A stretch of DNA of 64,000 nt from Gordonia sp049847105. Its GTDB lineage: Bacteria; Actinomycetota; Actinomycetes; Mycobacteriales; Mycobacteriaceae. The DNA is taken from assembly GCF_049847105.1 (NCBI RefSeq), contig NZ_JBNCNS010000003.1, positions 310,001-374,000 of the forward strand, read 5' to 3'. Positions 34,184-41,486 of this stretch are shown piece after piece. Numbering within the stretch: position 1 is the first letter of the stretch; the number at the start of each line of letters is the position of its first letter. A program made the position numbers and the translations under genes. The notes under the pieces are model-generated. The model saw nothing but the letters and a program-made list of their open reading frames with translations, was not told the DNA's origin and searched no databases.

Positions 34184-35728
34184 TCAGGCCGCGACGACCG
34201 CCGCATTCTGCGTTTCGTCGCCCAACTCGTGTCGTCCCATCCGGATCATGCCGGTGACGACCAGGAACGCGAGGAACATGAACCCGGCGCCGCAATAGAA
34301 GGCCACGTCGTAGCTGTGGATACTCGCGGACATGAAGCCCGCCGGGTTCACCGGAACAGGCTGTCGGGTGGTCGGATCGAGCGCCATGGCACTGCGGCTG
34401 TCGTTGGACAACACCTGCGCCACAATCGTGCTCAGGAGTGCAACGCCGACCGAGCCGCCGACCTGCTGGGAGGTGTTGACCAGCGCGCTGGCCACACCGG
34501 CGTCCTTTTCGTCGATACGGTGCAAGGCCACCGACTGCATGGAGACGAACACCAGGCCCATCCCGAGGGCGATCAGGAGCTCGCTGGGCAGGATGTGCGT
34601 CAGCCACGTCGAGTCCGAATCCAGTTGCGCCAGGTAGAGGTAGCCGAGGGTGCCGGACAGAGTGCCGGCCATCATCAGCGGCCGCGGCCCGAACCGGGGG
34701 AGCAGCGAGCTGGCCGCTGCGGCCGCGACGATGATCCCCGCCGGGAACGGCAGGAACAGGACACCCGCCTGCAGAGGGGTGTGGCCCAGCGTGTTCTGGA
34801 AGTAGTAGCTCAAGAACAAGAACATCGCGAACATGGCGGTCGGGACGATGAACGCCACCAGATAGGCCCCACCGCGGTTCAGGTCACCCGGGATACGCAG
34901 CGGGAGCAGAGGGCTGGCGCTTCTCAGCTCGATCATCACGAATGCGACCAACAGCGCTGCGGCGGCCGCGAACAACAGGATGGTCGATGGTGCGCCCCAG
35001 CCGGATTCAGCTGCTCTGGTGAATCCGTAGACGAGGCTGACGAGCCCCAGGGTGACGGTCACCGCACCCGGGAGATCGTAGTGGCCCGTCCGTTTGGACG
35101 GCACGTCCCGGATCACCAGGACCAGTCCGCCGATCGCGGCGACGATCGCGATCGGGGTGTTGATCAACAGGGTCCAGCGCCAGGAGAAGAACTCGGTGAG
35201 AGCGCCGCCGGCGATCAGGCCGATCGCGGCGCCGCCACCGGACACGGCACCGTAGACCGCAAAGGCGCGGGCCCGCTCGCGATGTTCGGTGAAGGTGACG
35301 GTGATCAGCGACAGCGCCGCGGGCGCGAGCATGGCCGCGAACACGCCTTGGAGCGCGCGTCCGGCGAAGAATGACATGCCGTCCCAGGCGAATCCGGCCA
35401 TCGCCGACGACGCGGCGAAACCGGCGAGCCCGATCAGGAACATCCGCCGACGCCCCAGGTAGTCGGCCATCCGGCCGCCCAGCAGCAGGAGTCCGCCGAA
35501 CATCAGCGTGTACGCGGTGAGCGCCCACTGGCGATTGGCATCGGAGATGTCCAGGTCGGATTGGGCAAAGGGTAGGGCGATCGTGATGATGCTGGCGTCG
35601 AGCACCACGATCAGTTGGGCCAGGGCGATGATGCCCAGCGCCCACCAGCGACGTGAGTGTGCCGGAGGCGGGGATGTGGGTGCGGAGTCAGGGAGATCTC
35701 GCGATAGAGCAGTGTCCGATGTGGTCAA
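34184..35728 (-). CDS. DHA2-type MFS multidrug exporter
   Basis: A protein of about 514 residues with 14 hydrophobic segments, as in the drug:H+ antiporter-2 family. WWALGIIALAQLIVVLDASIITIALP is the first helix with motif D-like LDxTIVNVALP form, GGRMADYLGRRRMFLIG is motif A, and AAIGLIAGGAL is motif C of exporters. TTG 35728 is preferred: GAGGACC lies just before it, whereas the frame extends to TTG 35806. A TetR gene is divergent, with a small palindrome between them, so substrate-induced control of efflux is likely. Confidence 0.87.
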   Translation of the reverse strand: MTTSDTALSRDLPDSAPTSPPPAHSRRWWALGIIALAQLIVVLDASIITIALPFAQSDLDISDANRQWALTAYTLMFGGLLLLGGRMADYLGRRRMFLIGLAGFAASSAMAGFAWDGMSFFAGRALQGVFAAMLAPAALSLITVTFTEHRERARAFAVYGAVSGGGAAIGLIAGGALTEFFSWRWTLLINTPIAIVAAIGGLVLVIRDVPSKRTGHYDLPGAVTVTLGLVSLVYGFTRAAESGWGAPSTILLFAAAAALLVAFVMIELRSASPLLPLRIPGDLNRGGAYLVAFIVPTAMFAMFLFLSYYFQNTLGHTPLQAGVLFLPFPAGIIVAAAAASSLLPRFGPRPLMMAGTLSGTLGYLYLAQLDSDSTWLTHILPSELLIALGMGLVFVSMQSVALHRIDEKDAGVASALVNTSQQVGGSVGVALLSTIVAQVLSNDSRSAMALDPTTRQPVPVNPAGFMSASIHSYDVAFYCGAGFMFLAFLVVTGMIRMGRHELGDETQNAAVVAA

Positions 35729-35809
35729 GAGGTCCTCGATCCGGAGGGGTGAAGTATCGGTGCCTGGCAATAGTGGCAGAGTCAGACAGAAGTCGTCAAG
35801 AGACAAAAT

Positions 35810-35820
35810 ACTGAATCAGT
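35810..35820. promoter_or_regulatory. Palindrome between TetR and MFS genes
   Basis: ACTGA-A-TCAGT is a perfect inverted repeat in the divergent control region. It is a plausible half of a TetR operator. Confidence 0.4.
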
Positions 35821-35859
35821 CAATTGGCGCAGACTGCAGAAATATCTGGCCGGAAGAGT

Positions 35860-35872
35860 TACAATCTGGTCG
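35860..35872 (+). promoter_or_regulatory. -10 element with leaderless start of the TetR gene
   Basis: TACAAT (35860-35865) is followed six bases later by GTG 35872. At the normal distance transcription would begin at the start codon, giving a leaderless mRNA, which is common in mycobacteria and relatives. No good ribosome binding site precedes the GTG. Confidence 0.4.
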
Positions 35873-36519
35873 TGACCCTTGCTGAATCCCGAACAGGCCA
35901 GCTCAAGGCCGGTCTTCGCGAACGCAAGAAGCTGCAGACGCGCGACCGGCTGATAGCCGCAGCTCTGGATCTGTGCGATACGCAGGGTTTCGAGTCGACT
36001 ACTGTCGAGCAGATCTCAGACGCGGCCGACATCTCGCCGCGTACGTTCAACCGGTATTTCGCCACCAAAGAGGACGTCATCCTGGCGCCGGCCGAGGACA
36101 TGATCGCCGCGATGGCCGCATCCCTCGACGCGCAGCCGCGGACCGGAAACCCCTTCGAGTCGCTGGTCAACGCGCAGGTTCAGATCTTCTGCGGCGAGTG
36201 TCCGACTGGTTCTGTCGATCTGACCCGATTCGAGACCATGAACCGGATCATCCAGAGCGCGCCGTCGGTGAGCGGCCGCAACACCGAACTTGCCGAGAAG
36301 AAGTTCCGGAACATCACCGATAAGGTCGCCGAACGGATGGAACTGCCCGCCGAGGACGGCCGGGTGCGGGTGGTGGTCGCGGTGTACATGTCGCTCATGC
36401 ACCTCTCGATGGATGCCTGGCGATGTGGGCAGGCGGACGGTCTCGCCGATTCGGCAGTCGCTGCGGAGACCCTGGCGGCGACCTACGAGACATTCCGCGA
36501 AGTCGTCAAGAACGTCTGA
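35872..36519 (+). CDS. TetR-family transcriptional regulator
   Basis: A 215-residue TetR protein. The HTH is RDRLIAAALDLCDTQGFESTTVEQISDAADISPRTFNRYFATKEDVIL near residues 20-67. The ligand domain is Ala-rich and unlike any named subfamily. GTG 35872 fits the domain start and a -10 box; a longer frame from 35824 exists. It is divergent from the DHA2-type exporter and probably represses it. Confidence 0.87.
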   Translation: MTLAESRTGQLKAGLRERKKLQTRDRLIAAALDLCDTQGFESTTVEQISDAADISPRTFNRYFATKEDVILAPAEDMIAAMAASLDAQPRTGNPFESLVNAQVQIFCGECPTGSVDLTRFETMNRIIQSAPSVSGRNTELAEKKFRNITDKVAERMELPAEDGRVRVVVAVYMSLMHLSMDAWRCGQADGLADSAVAAETLAATYETFREVVKNV

Positions 36520-36549
36520 GCGCGTGCCCGCCTGCGCGAGTAGGCGAGA

Positions 36550-38184
36550 TCAGGACGATTCGGCCGCGGCTCGGTAGAGCCACGAGATCACCAGCGCACC
36601 GGGATCGACCACGCCACGCGCGTTCTCACCGACGTAACTCGCTCGCCCCTTGGAAGCGGTGGTGTCCCTGGTGGATTCGGCGCCCTCCTGGGCCTTGTCG
36701 GCGACGGCGGACAGCGACTCCTCGTCCGACAGCGCCCTGGCGGCAGGGCTGAGGGCGTCAACCACCGTGTTGTCACCGACGTCGGCGCCGCCGAGATCCT
36801 TGATCTCGGCAAGCGCCGTTGCCGTCCCCTCGCGTAGAGCGCTCGCGATGTGGTCCGCTGTTCCGAAAGCCTGTGCCAGTTCACGGAACAACACGCCGAA
36901 CACGGCGCCGGACGTGCCGCCCGCGCGCACGAGGTACGACGTGCTGATGGCGGTGAGGATCTCGGCATCGGTCCCCCGCAGTGGCAGATCGAAGTGCCCG
37001 AGCGCGGCCTTCATGTTGGTGCCGAAGTCGCCGTCGCCTGCCTGCTGATCGAGGGCCGTCAGATCGTCGATCGAGTCCAGCACACGCCCGACGAAATCGG
37101 AGAGCCACCCGGATTCCGTGCCGTCGTCGGCGGAGTCGTCTGGTTCGGCGAACGTGATGTCGGAGACCGTGGGACGACCGCGCGCAATGGTCGATGGCCA
37201 TGCAGGAGCGTCGGTCTCGTCGTCGAACAGCGACAGGACCTCGTCGTCGAGCCGGACGAGCGTGATCGAGAAGCCGGTCATGTCCAGGGCGGTGACGAAC
37301 GTTCCGACCATCGATCGCTCGACGGCGATGCCGCGGAGATCCAGCTCGGCGGCGACCTCACCGAACACCAGTGACAGTTCCAGCGGGTGTGCCGAGCCGA
37401 GTCCGTTGACCAGGCAGATGACCTGCTCGCCTTTCTGCAGGCCCAAGGACTCCGAAATTCGTTCCAGCATACGGGAAACCAATTCGCGCGCACCCACCCG
37501 GGTGGTGCGTTCCTCACCGGCTTCACCGTGGATACCGACGCCGAACTCCATCTCGTCGGGCTCGAGTTCGAAGGTGAGCGCGCCGGCGCCGGGCACTGTG
37601 CAGGCTCGATAGGCGACCGCGATGCTGCGTGCGTTGTCGGCGGTGCGCTGTCCGATCTCGGCAAGGTGGTCGAGATCGTGACCACGCGCTGCGGCTGCGC
37701 CGCACACCTTTTCGACGATGATGGTGGCGCCTGTGCCGCGTCTGCCCGGACCCGTTTCGGATTCGGTGGCCACGTCGTCGGCGACGATGATGTGGTCGGT
37801 CGCGACGTCGTCGCGCAGCATGTGGCGAGCGATCCGGAAGTTCATCACGTCGCCGGTGTAGTTCTTCACGATGTGCAGGACGCCGTTGCCTTGGTCGGCC
37901 CAGCGCGTGGCGCCGGCGATCTGCAGGGCGTTGGGGGAGGTGAACACGAGGCCCGGGCACGCGGCGTCGATCATGCCCGCGCCGATCATCCCCGAGTGCA
38001 TCGGCTCGTGACCCGATCCGCCGCCGGAGATCACCCCGACCCGGGGTTCTTCCGGGACGTCGCGTCGGTGGAGGAAGCCGGGGTCCGGCTGCCACGCGAT
38101 CGACGGGTGAGCAGCGACGAAACCGCGCAGCGCGTCGGTGATGAAGGTGTCCGGGCTGTTGAGGACGTACTCATGCGGGGTCAC
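36550..38184 (-). CDS. ATP-dependent dihydroxyacetone kinase (DhaK-DhaL fusion)
   Basis: A 544-residue fusion. The DhaK part has GVISGGGSGHEPMHSGMIG, VLHIVKNYTGDVMNF and GVGIHGEAGEER, whose His binds the carbonyl substrate covalently. The DhaL part, from about residue 360, has ALDQQAGDGDFGTNM with the Asp residues that hold Mg-ATP and RAGGTSGAVFGVLF. It phosphorylates dihydroxyacetone (and perhaps glyceraldehyde) to feed triose phosphates. It starts at GTG 38184 and stands alone. Confidence 0.9.
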   Translation of the reverse strand: MTPHEYVLNSPDTFITDALRGFVAAHPSIAWQPDPGFLHRRDVPEEPRVGVISGGGSGHEPMHSGMIGAGMIDAACPGLVFTSPNALQIAGATRWADQGNGVLHIVKNYTGDVMNFRIARHMLRDDVATDHIIVADDVATESETGPGRRGTGATIIVEKVCGAAAARGHDLDHLAEIGQRTADNARSIAVAYRACTVPGAGALTFELEPDEMEFGVGIHGEAGEERTTRVGARELVSRMLERISESLGLQKGEQVICLVNGLGSAHPLELSLVFGEVAAELDLRGIAVERSMVGTFVTALDMTGFSITLVRLDDEVLSLFDDETDAPAWPSTIARGRPTVSDITFAEPDDSADDGTESGWLSDFVGRVLDSIDDLTALDQQAGDGDFGTNMKAALGHFDLPLRGTDAEILTAISTSYLVRAGGTSGAVFGVLFRELAQAFGTADHIASALREGTATALAEIKDLGGADVGDNTVVDALSPAARALSDEESLSAVADKAQEGAESTRDTTASKGRASYVGENARGVVDPGALVISWLYRAAAESS

Positions 38185-38205
38185 GTCTCCAGGGTAGGTC
38201 GGGGG

Positions 38206-38250
38206 CCTCGATACGCGACTCCTTCGTCACCGCTACTCGGCCGGCGGTGG
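38206..38250. repeat. Diverged copy of the 23.8-kb repeat family
   Basis: CCTCGATACGCGACTCCTTC, then CGCTACTCGGCCGGCGGTGG, parallels TTTCGATACGCG...GCTACTCAACCAGCGGTG at 23793-23846 with base changes. It lies between dhaK and tag. Confidence 0.6.
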
Positions 38251-38326
38251 GACGGGCCGGCGGACGGACGCGACTGTCGGAGAGCGGCGGTAGGGTGCGG
38301 ATGTCGACCGAACCGAGGAGTTGCGC

Positions 38327-38938
38327 ATGTCGTTTGTGATCACCGGCGACGACGGTGTGACGCGGTGCGGCTGGGCCGCCGTGGAGCCGGAGACGGCCTA
38401 CCACGACGAGGAGTGGGGTTTTCCGCTCGACGGTGACGACGCGTTCTTCGAGCGGGTTGCGCTGGAGGGATTCCAGGCCGGTCTGAGCTGGCGCACCATC
38501 CTGACCAAGCGGGAGAACTTCCGTGCGGCGTTCGCCGGTTTCGACATCGAAAAGGTCGCGCGATTCAGCGACGTGGACATCTCGCGGCTGCTCGGCGACG
38601 CGGGAATCATCCGGCATCGAGGCAAGATTGAGGCCGTGATCAACAACGCCCGGCGCGCCGGTGAACTCATCGAGCACGAGGGTTCGTTGCCGGCCTACTT
38701 CTGGCGTTACGAGCCGGAGTCGGAACCGGAACCGCATACCCAGACCACATCACCCGAGTCGGTCGCGTTGTCCAAGGACCTCAAGAAGCGCGGCTGGAAG
38801 TTCGTCGGACCCACCACGATGTTCGCTTTGATGCAGGCGAGCGGCATCGTCAACGATCACGCCCACGAGTGCGCGACGCGGTCACTGGTGGCGCAGGCAC
38901 GGTCGTCGATCCGACGTCCCTCGCCCAGCAATCCTTGA
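38327..38938 (+). CDS. tag: DNA-3-methyladenine glycosylase I (Tag)
   Basis: A 203-residue Tag-family glycosylase. RCGWA and YHDEEWGFPL contain the first zinc ligands and active-site region; LEGFQAGLSWRTILTKRENFRAAF and FVGPTTMFALMQASGIVNDHAHEC contain the substrate pocket and the second His/Cys ligands. It removes 3-methyladenine from alkylated DNA to start base excision repair. GAGGAG lies before ATG 38327. It is unlinked to neighbours. Confidence 0.93.
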   Translation: MSFVITGDDGVTRCGWAAVEPETAYHDEEWGFPLDGDDAFFERVALEGFQAGLSWRTILTKRENFRAAFAGFDIEKVARFSDVDISRLLGDAGIIRHRGKIEAVINNARRAGELIEHEGSLPAYFWRYEPESEPEPHTQTTSPESVALSKDLKKRGWKFVGPTTMFALMQASGIVNDHAHECATRSLVAQARSSIRRPSPSNP

Positions 38939-38972
38939 CTTGAAGTGGACTTGAGGTCTTAGCGTCGGCCAC

Positions 38973-39350
38973 ATGGACACGCCACCGAACCTGAACGACG
39001 AGACAGTCTCCACCGGCGCCGTGGTGGAAGAACTGCGGGGCCGCCTGCAGCACGGTCTCGCCGACGACATCCTCTGGGGAACGCCTAAAGGCCAGGTCCT
39101 GCAGGGCTATTCACCACTCAATTCGATCCATCGTCAGATGATGCCGGCGAGGGTGGCACCCGCCTCGAATTTCGAGGTCGTGCAGACAATCGCACCCGCC
39201 CCCGGTGTGATCGTCGCGCACATCGGACGCAATTCGCTCGACGGAGGCTTCTCGGAGATGGCGATGTACGTCCTCGTCGAGCGGGACGGCCGATGGTGGC
39301 CGGCCGCCGCCCAGAACACCCCGATCATCGACACCCTGCCGACCCGATGA
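38973..39350 (+). CDS. NTF2-like/SnoaL-type protein
   Basis: A 125-residue protein with the pattern of SgcJ/EcaC-type NTF2-like proteins: HGLADDILWGTPKGQVLQGYSPLNSIHRQ, NSLDGGFSEMAMYVLVERDGRWWPAAAQNTPI. Such cone-shaped folds bind small ligands; the reaction is unknown. The stop overlaps or abuts the start of the next PPOX gene, so the two are probably one unit. Confidence 0.72.
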   Translation: MDTPPNLNDETVSTGAVVEELRGRLQHGLADDILWGTPKGQVLQGYSPLNSIHRQMMPARVAPASNFEVVQTIAPAPGVIVAHIGRNSLDGGFSEMAMYVLVERDGRWWPAAAQNTPIIDTLPTR

Positions 39351-39358
39351 GGCCGACG

Positions 39359-39739
39359 ATGAACGACACCGAACTGATGAACGCCGATGTCCTCGAGTAT
39401 CTCGGGACCCAGCGGCTCGGCCGCCTGGCCACCGTCGACAAGAACGGTGCGCCGCAGAACAGTCCGGTCGGCTTCCGGATCAATCGAGAACTCGGCACCA
39501 TCGACATCGGCGGGTACAACCTGACCAGGAGTCGGAAGTTCCGCAATCTCGTGCACAACGACCGCGTCGCCTTCGTCGTCGACGACATCGCGTCGGTCAC
39601 ACCATGGCGGGTGCGCATGGTGGAGATGCGTGGGCGCGGCGAGCAGGTCGTCGGTGGCACATCATCCGGCACGGGCATGGACGATGCGTTGATCCGGATT
39701 CACCCCGAGCGGGTCATCGCCTACGGAATCGGGTCCTGA
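39359..39739 (+). CDS. PPOX-class (F420-dependent-type) oxidoreductase
   Basis: A 126-residue split-barrel protein: TQRLGRLATVDKNGAPQNSPVGF, DIGGYNLTRSRKFRNL and RVAFVVDDI, IRIHPERVIAYGI. The pattern agrees with actinobacterial PPOX proteins that use F420 or FMN. ATG 39359 follows GAGG at good distance; ATG 39347 overlaps the previous stop as ATGA and is an alternative. Probably co-transcribed with the NTF2-like gene. Confidence 0.83.
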   Translation: MNDTELMNADVLEYLGTQRLGRLATVDKNGAPQNSPVGFRINRELGTIDIGGYNLTRSRKFRNLVHNDRVAFVVDDIASVTPWRVRMVEMRGRGEQVVGGTSSGTGMDDALIRIHPERVIAYGIGS

Positions 39740-39779
39740 CCTGCGGCTCGTTCCGTAACACAAACGTCACTGCGGCCCA

Positions 39780-39791
39780 ATTGTCGACAAT
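39780..39791. promoter_or_regulatory. GntR-type operator candidate, site A
   Basis: ATTGTCGACAAT is a perfect palindrome 25 bases before the ATG of the maleate-isomerase-family gene. The same ATTGT-NN-ACAAT core is in the amidase/EutA-like control region at 50359-50376, next to a GntR/FCD gene. Confidence 0.65.
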
Positions 39792-39815
39792 CTGACAATA
39801 TGCCATCATTCCTTC

Positions 39816-40571
39816 ATGAAGCCGGTCGAATTCCCAGGTAACCCACCGCAACAGCAGGTGGGCATCGGGATGGTGTGTCCCTTCGACATGGCTCTCGACC
39901 GCGAGCTGTGGCGGTGGATGCCCGACTCGGTGTCGCTGTACTTCACCAGGACCGGCTTCCTCGAGGCTCCCGTCGACGTCGACCTCTGCCGTGACCTGAA
40001 CAATCACTCCGAGATCGCCGCAGCGGTACGCAGCGTGCTGGCGGTGGGACCGCGGGCGTTCGGCTACGCGTGCGCCTCGGGGAGCTTTGTCTATGGCATG
40101 GCCGGTGCGCAGGAACTCTCCCACTGCATGCTGGCGGCCGGTGCGCCTGCAGCGGTGACCACTTCCGAGGCGCTGGTTCGGGCGCTGGACGTGATGGAGA
40201 TCGGGCGGATCGCGGTCGCGACCCCGTACACGTCCGCACTCACCGGATTGCTGTGCGACTTTCTGTCCGAATCCGGGCGCAGCGTGGTCGCCCAGTCCGG
40301 GCTCGGTCGTGATCACGAGATCTGGACGATCCCGTATGCGGTCACCTGCGATCTCATCAGGTCCGCCGATCACCCCGACGCCGACGCGATCTTTGTCTCC
40401 TGCACCAATCTCTGGACCTACGACGTCCTGGGTGTGATGGAGGCCGAACTGGGTAAGCCCGTGTTGTCGGCGAATCAGGTCACGGCGTGGGCGACATTGG
40501 CCGAGGCGGGTGTCGCGGCGGAGTCGCTGTCGGTGAACGACGGGCAATCGCTGTTCGCCCGGGTAGCCTGA
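39816..40571 (+). CDS. Maleate isomerase/arylmalonate decarboxylase-family protein, EutA-like
   Basis: A 251-residue Asp/Glu-racemase-superfamily protein. The first cysteine motif is AFGYACASGSFVYG; the second is AIFVSCTNLWTYDVL near residue 195, and the pair of Cys is the catalytic set of this family. AIAVATPYTSALTGLL-like IAVATPYTSAL and GKPVLSANQVTAWATL are also typical. EutA of the ectoine/hydroxyectoine pathway belongs here, as does maleate cis-trans isomerase. A paralogue is at 49575-50342. A shared palindrome suggests common regulation with it. Confidence 0.8.
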   Translation: MKPVEFPGNPPQQQVGIGMVCPFDMALDRELWRWMPDSVSLYFTRTGFLEAPVDVDLCRDLNNHSEIAAAVRSVLAVGPRAFGYACASGSFVYGMAGAQELSHCMLAAGAPAAVTTSEALVRALDVMEIGRIAVATPYTSALTGLLCDFLSESGRSVVAQSGLGRDHEIWTIPYAVTCDLIRSADHPDADAIFVSCTNLWTYDVLGVMEAELGKPVLSANQVTAWATLAEAGVAAESLSVNDGQSLFARVA

Positions 40572-40576
40572 CCCGT

Positions 40577-40978
40577 GTGACCGATCAGAGTTCCGAGACG
40601 CCGTTCGGCGAGGCGGCGAAGGCCAAGTACGTGCAGCTGACCACCTTTCGCAAGGACGGCACGTCGGTGGCCACGCCACTGTGGGCGGCGATCGACGGCG
40701 AGCGACTGACGATGTGGACCGCCACGGATTCGTGGAAGGTCAAACGCATCCGCCGCGACCCGCGGGTCGTCGTGCAGGCCTGCGATGCACGCGGTCGCAA
40801 GACCACCGGCGAACCGGTGAGCGGCACCGCCGAGATCCTCGACGACGCCGGCACCGAGAAGGTCCGTGGCCTGATCATCGGCAAGTACGGGATTCTCGGG
40901 TGGCTGACGGTCAAGGGCAGCCTCCTGCGCCGCGGCAAGAGCGGGACGGTCGGCCTCTCCATAACCCCCACCCCCTAA
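40577..40978 (+). CDS. PPOX-class (F420-dependent-type) oxidoreductase
   Basis: A 133-residue split-barrel protein: AKAKYVQLTTFRKDGTSVATPLWAAIDG, WKVKRIRRDPRVVVQACDARG, YGILGWLTVKGSLLRRG. This corresponds to the Rv1155/DDN-related group of actinobacterial oxidoreductases. GTG 40577 starts five bases after the preceding stop. Its last codons and the TAA stop lie in a duplicated C-rich 14-base unit, so the C-terminus (ITPTP) is set by a repeat. Confidence 0.82.
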   Translation: MTDQSSETPFGEAAKAKYVQLTTFRKDGTSVATPLWAAIDGERLTMWTATDSWKVKRIRRDPRVVVQACDARGRKTTGEPVSGTAEILDDAGTEKVRGLIIGKYGILGWLTVKGSLLRRGKSGTVGLSITPTP

Positions 40979-41057
40979 CCCCCACCCCCTAACCCCACCC
41001 CACTCTCCCCACCCAACTCTCCCCACCCAACCCACCCCTCACACCCCTCACACCCCA
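40965..41057. repeat. C-rich repeat tract, G-quadruplex potential on the - strand
   Basis: CCCCCACCCCCTAA is exactly duplicated (40965, 40979), followed by CCCC-A-CCCC and further CCCCAC/CCCCTC runs. The complementary strand has at least six G4-5 tracts separated by 1-3 bases, a strong G-quadruplex pattern. Confidence 0.85.
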
Positions 41058-41058
41058 G

Positions 41059-41121
41059 CCGCGACGGTTCCCGTCATCCGCGCCCCCGAAATGCCGTCGC
41101 GGATGACGGGAACCGTCGCGG
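41059..41121. repeat. Long inverted repeat (24-base perfect arms)
   Basis: CCGCGACGGTTCCCGTCATC and the four following bases pair perfectly with 41098-41121 around the 15-base loop CCCCCGAAATGCCGT. It could terminate the PPOX transcript and insulate the kdp operon, or be a dispersed element. Confidence 0.85.
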
Positions 41122-41248
41122 TTGCGTAGGGGGTGTGGGTGGTGCGTGGGGTGTGCGCATGGGCGCCGTCAAGAAGTTGGTGCGCGCCGTATGGATTCCG
41201 TTAAGGGCTCTGTCGCCGCTTGCGATCGAGGGCGATTCTGACAGTTGG

Positions 41249-41272
41249 GCCACGCAGAAACTGCTGCGTGGC
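41249..41272 (+). other. Hairpin in the kdp leader
   Basis: GCCACGCAG and CTGCGTGGC are perfect nine-base arms with the loop AAACTG, 26 bases before the first small kdp-associated frame. It may be part of the mRNA leader; a link to regulation is only inferred. Confidence 0.5.
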
Positions 41273-41297
41273 ATCGACACTGGAAAGCGGAGTCGAA

Positions 41298-41390
41298 GTG
41301 GCTGATCTGCTGTATCTGCTCGCGGCAATTGCAGGATTCGTGGTGTGCCTGATGACCGTCCGCGGTATCGACGCGAGGACGGGCCGATGA
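41298..41390 (+). CDS. Small membrane peptide preceding kdpF
   Basis: A 30-residue frame, VADLLYLLAAIAGFVVCLMT then VRGIDARTGR. One hydrophobic helix and a basic tail. GCGGAG precedes GTG 41298, and the TGA overlaps the kdpF ATG (ATGA), so the unit is translationally coupled. It is not KdpF, which follows. It may be an extra small subunit or leader peptide of the Kdp system. Confidence 0.65.
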   Translation: MADLLYLLAAIAGFVVCLMTVRGIDARTGR

Positions 41391-41485
41391 CCGCCGACGG
41401 ACTGATCAACGTACTCCTCGTCGTACTGGCCGCCGCGGTCGTCATCTACCTGCTGGTGGCGCTCATCGTTCCGGAGAGGTTCTGA
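41387..41485 (+). CDS. kdpF: KdpF, small subunit of the K+-transporting ATPase
   Basis: A 32-residue peptide: LINVLLVVLAAAVVIYLLVA then LIVPERF, a single membrane helix with the typical PERF-type end of KdpF. It stabilises the KdpFABC complex in the membrane. It starts in the ATGA overlap with the upstream peptide and ends one base before kdpA. Its end (CCGGAGAGG) holds the kdpA ribosome binding site. Confidence 0.88.
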   Translation: MTADGLINVLLVVLAAAVVIYLLVALIVPERF

Positions 41486-41486
41486 C

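Larger units (their letters stand above)
40979..41297. other. kdp upstream region
   Basis: About 320 bases before the kdp operon with no gene. It holds, in order, the C-rich tract, a 24-base perfect inverted repeat and a small leader hairpin. A promoter and KdpE sites should be here but no clear -35/-10 pair stands out. Confidence 0.6.

Noticed and set aside
41122..41297. c-di-AMP (ydaO) riboswitch before kdp
   Set aside because: The conserved riboswitch core was not found; only a simple hairpin is present.
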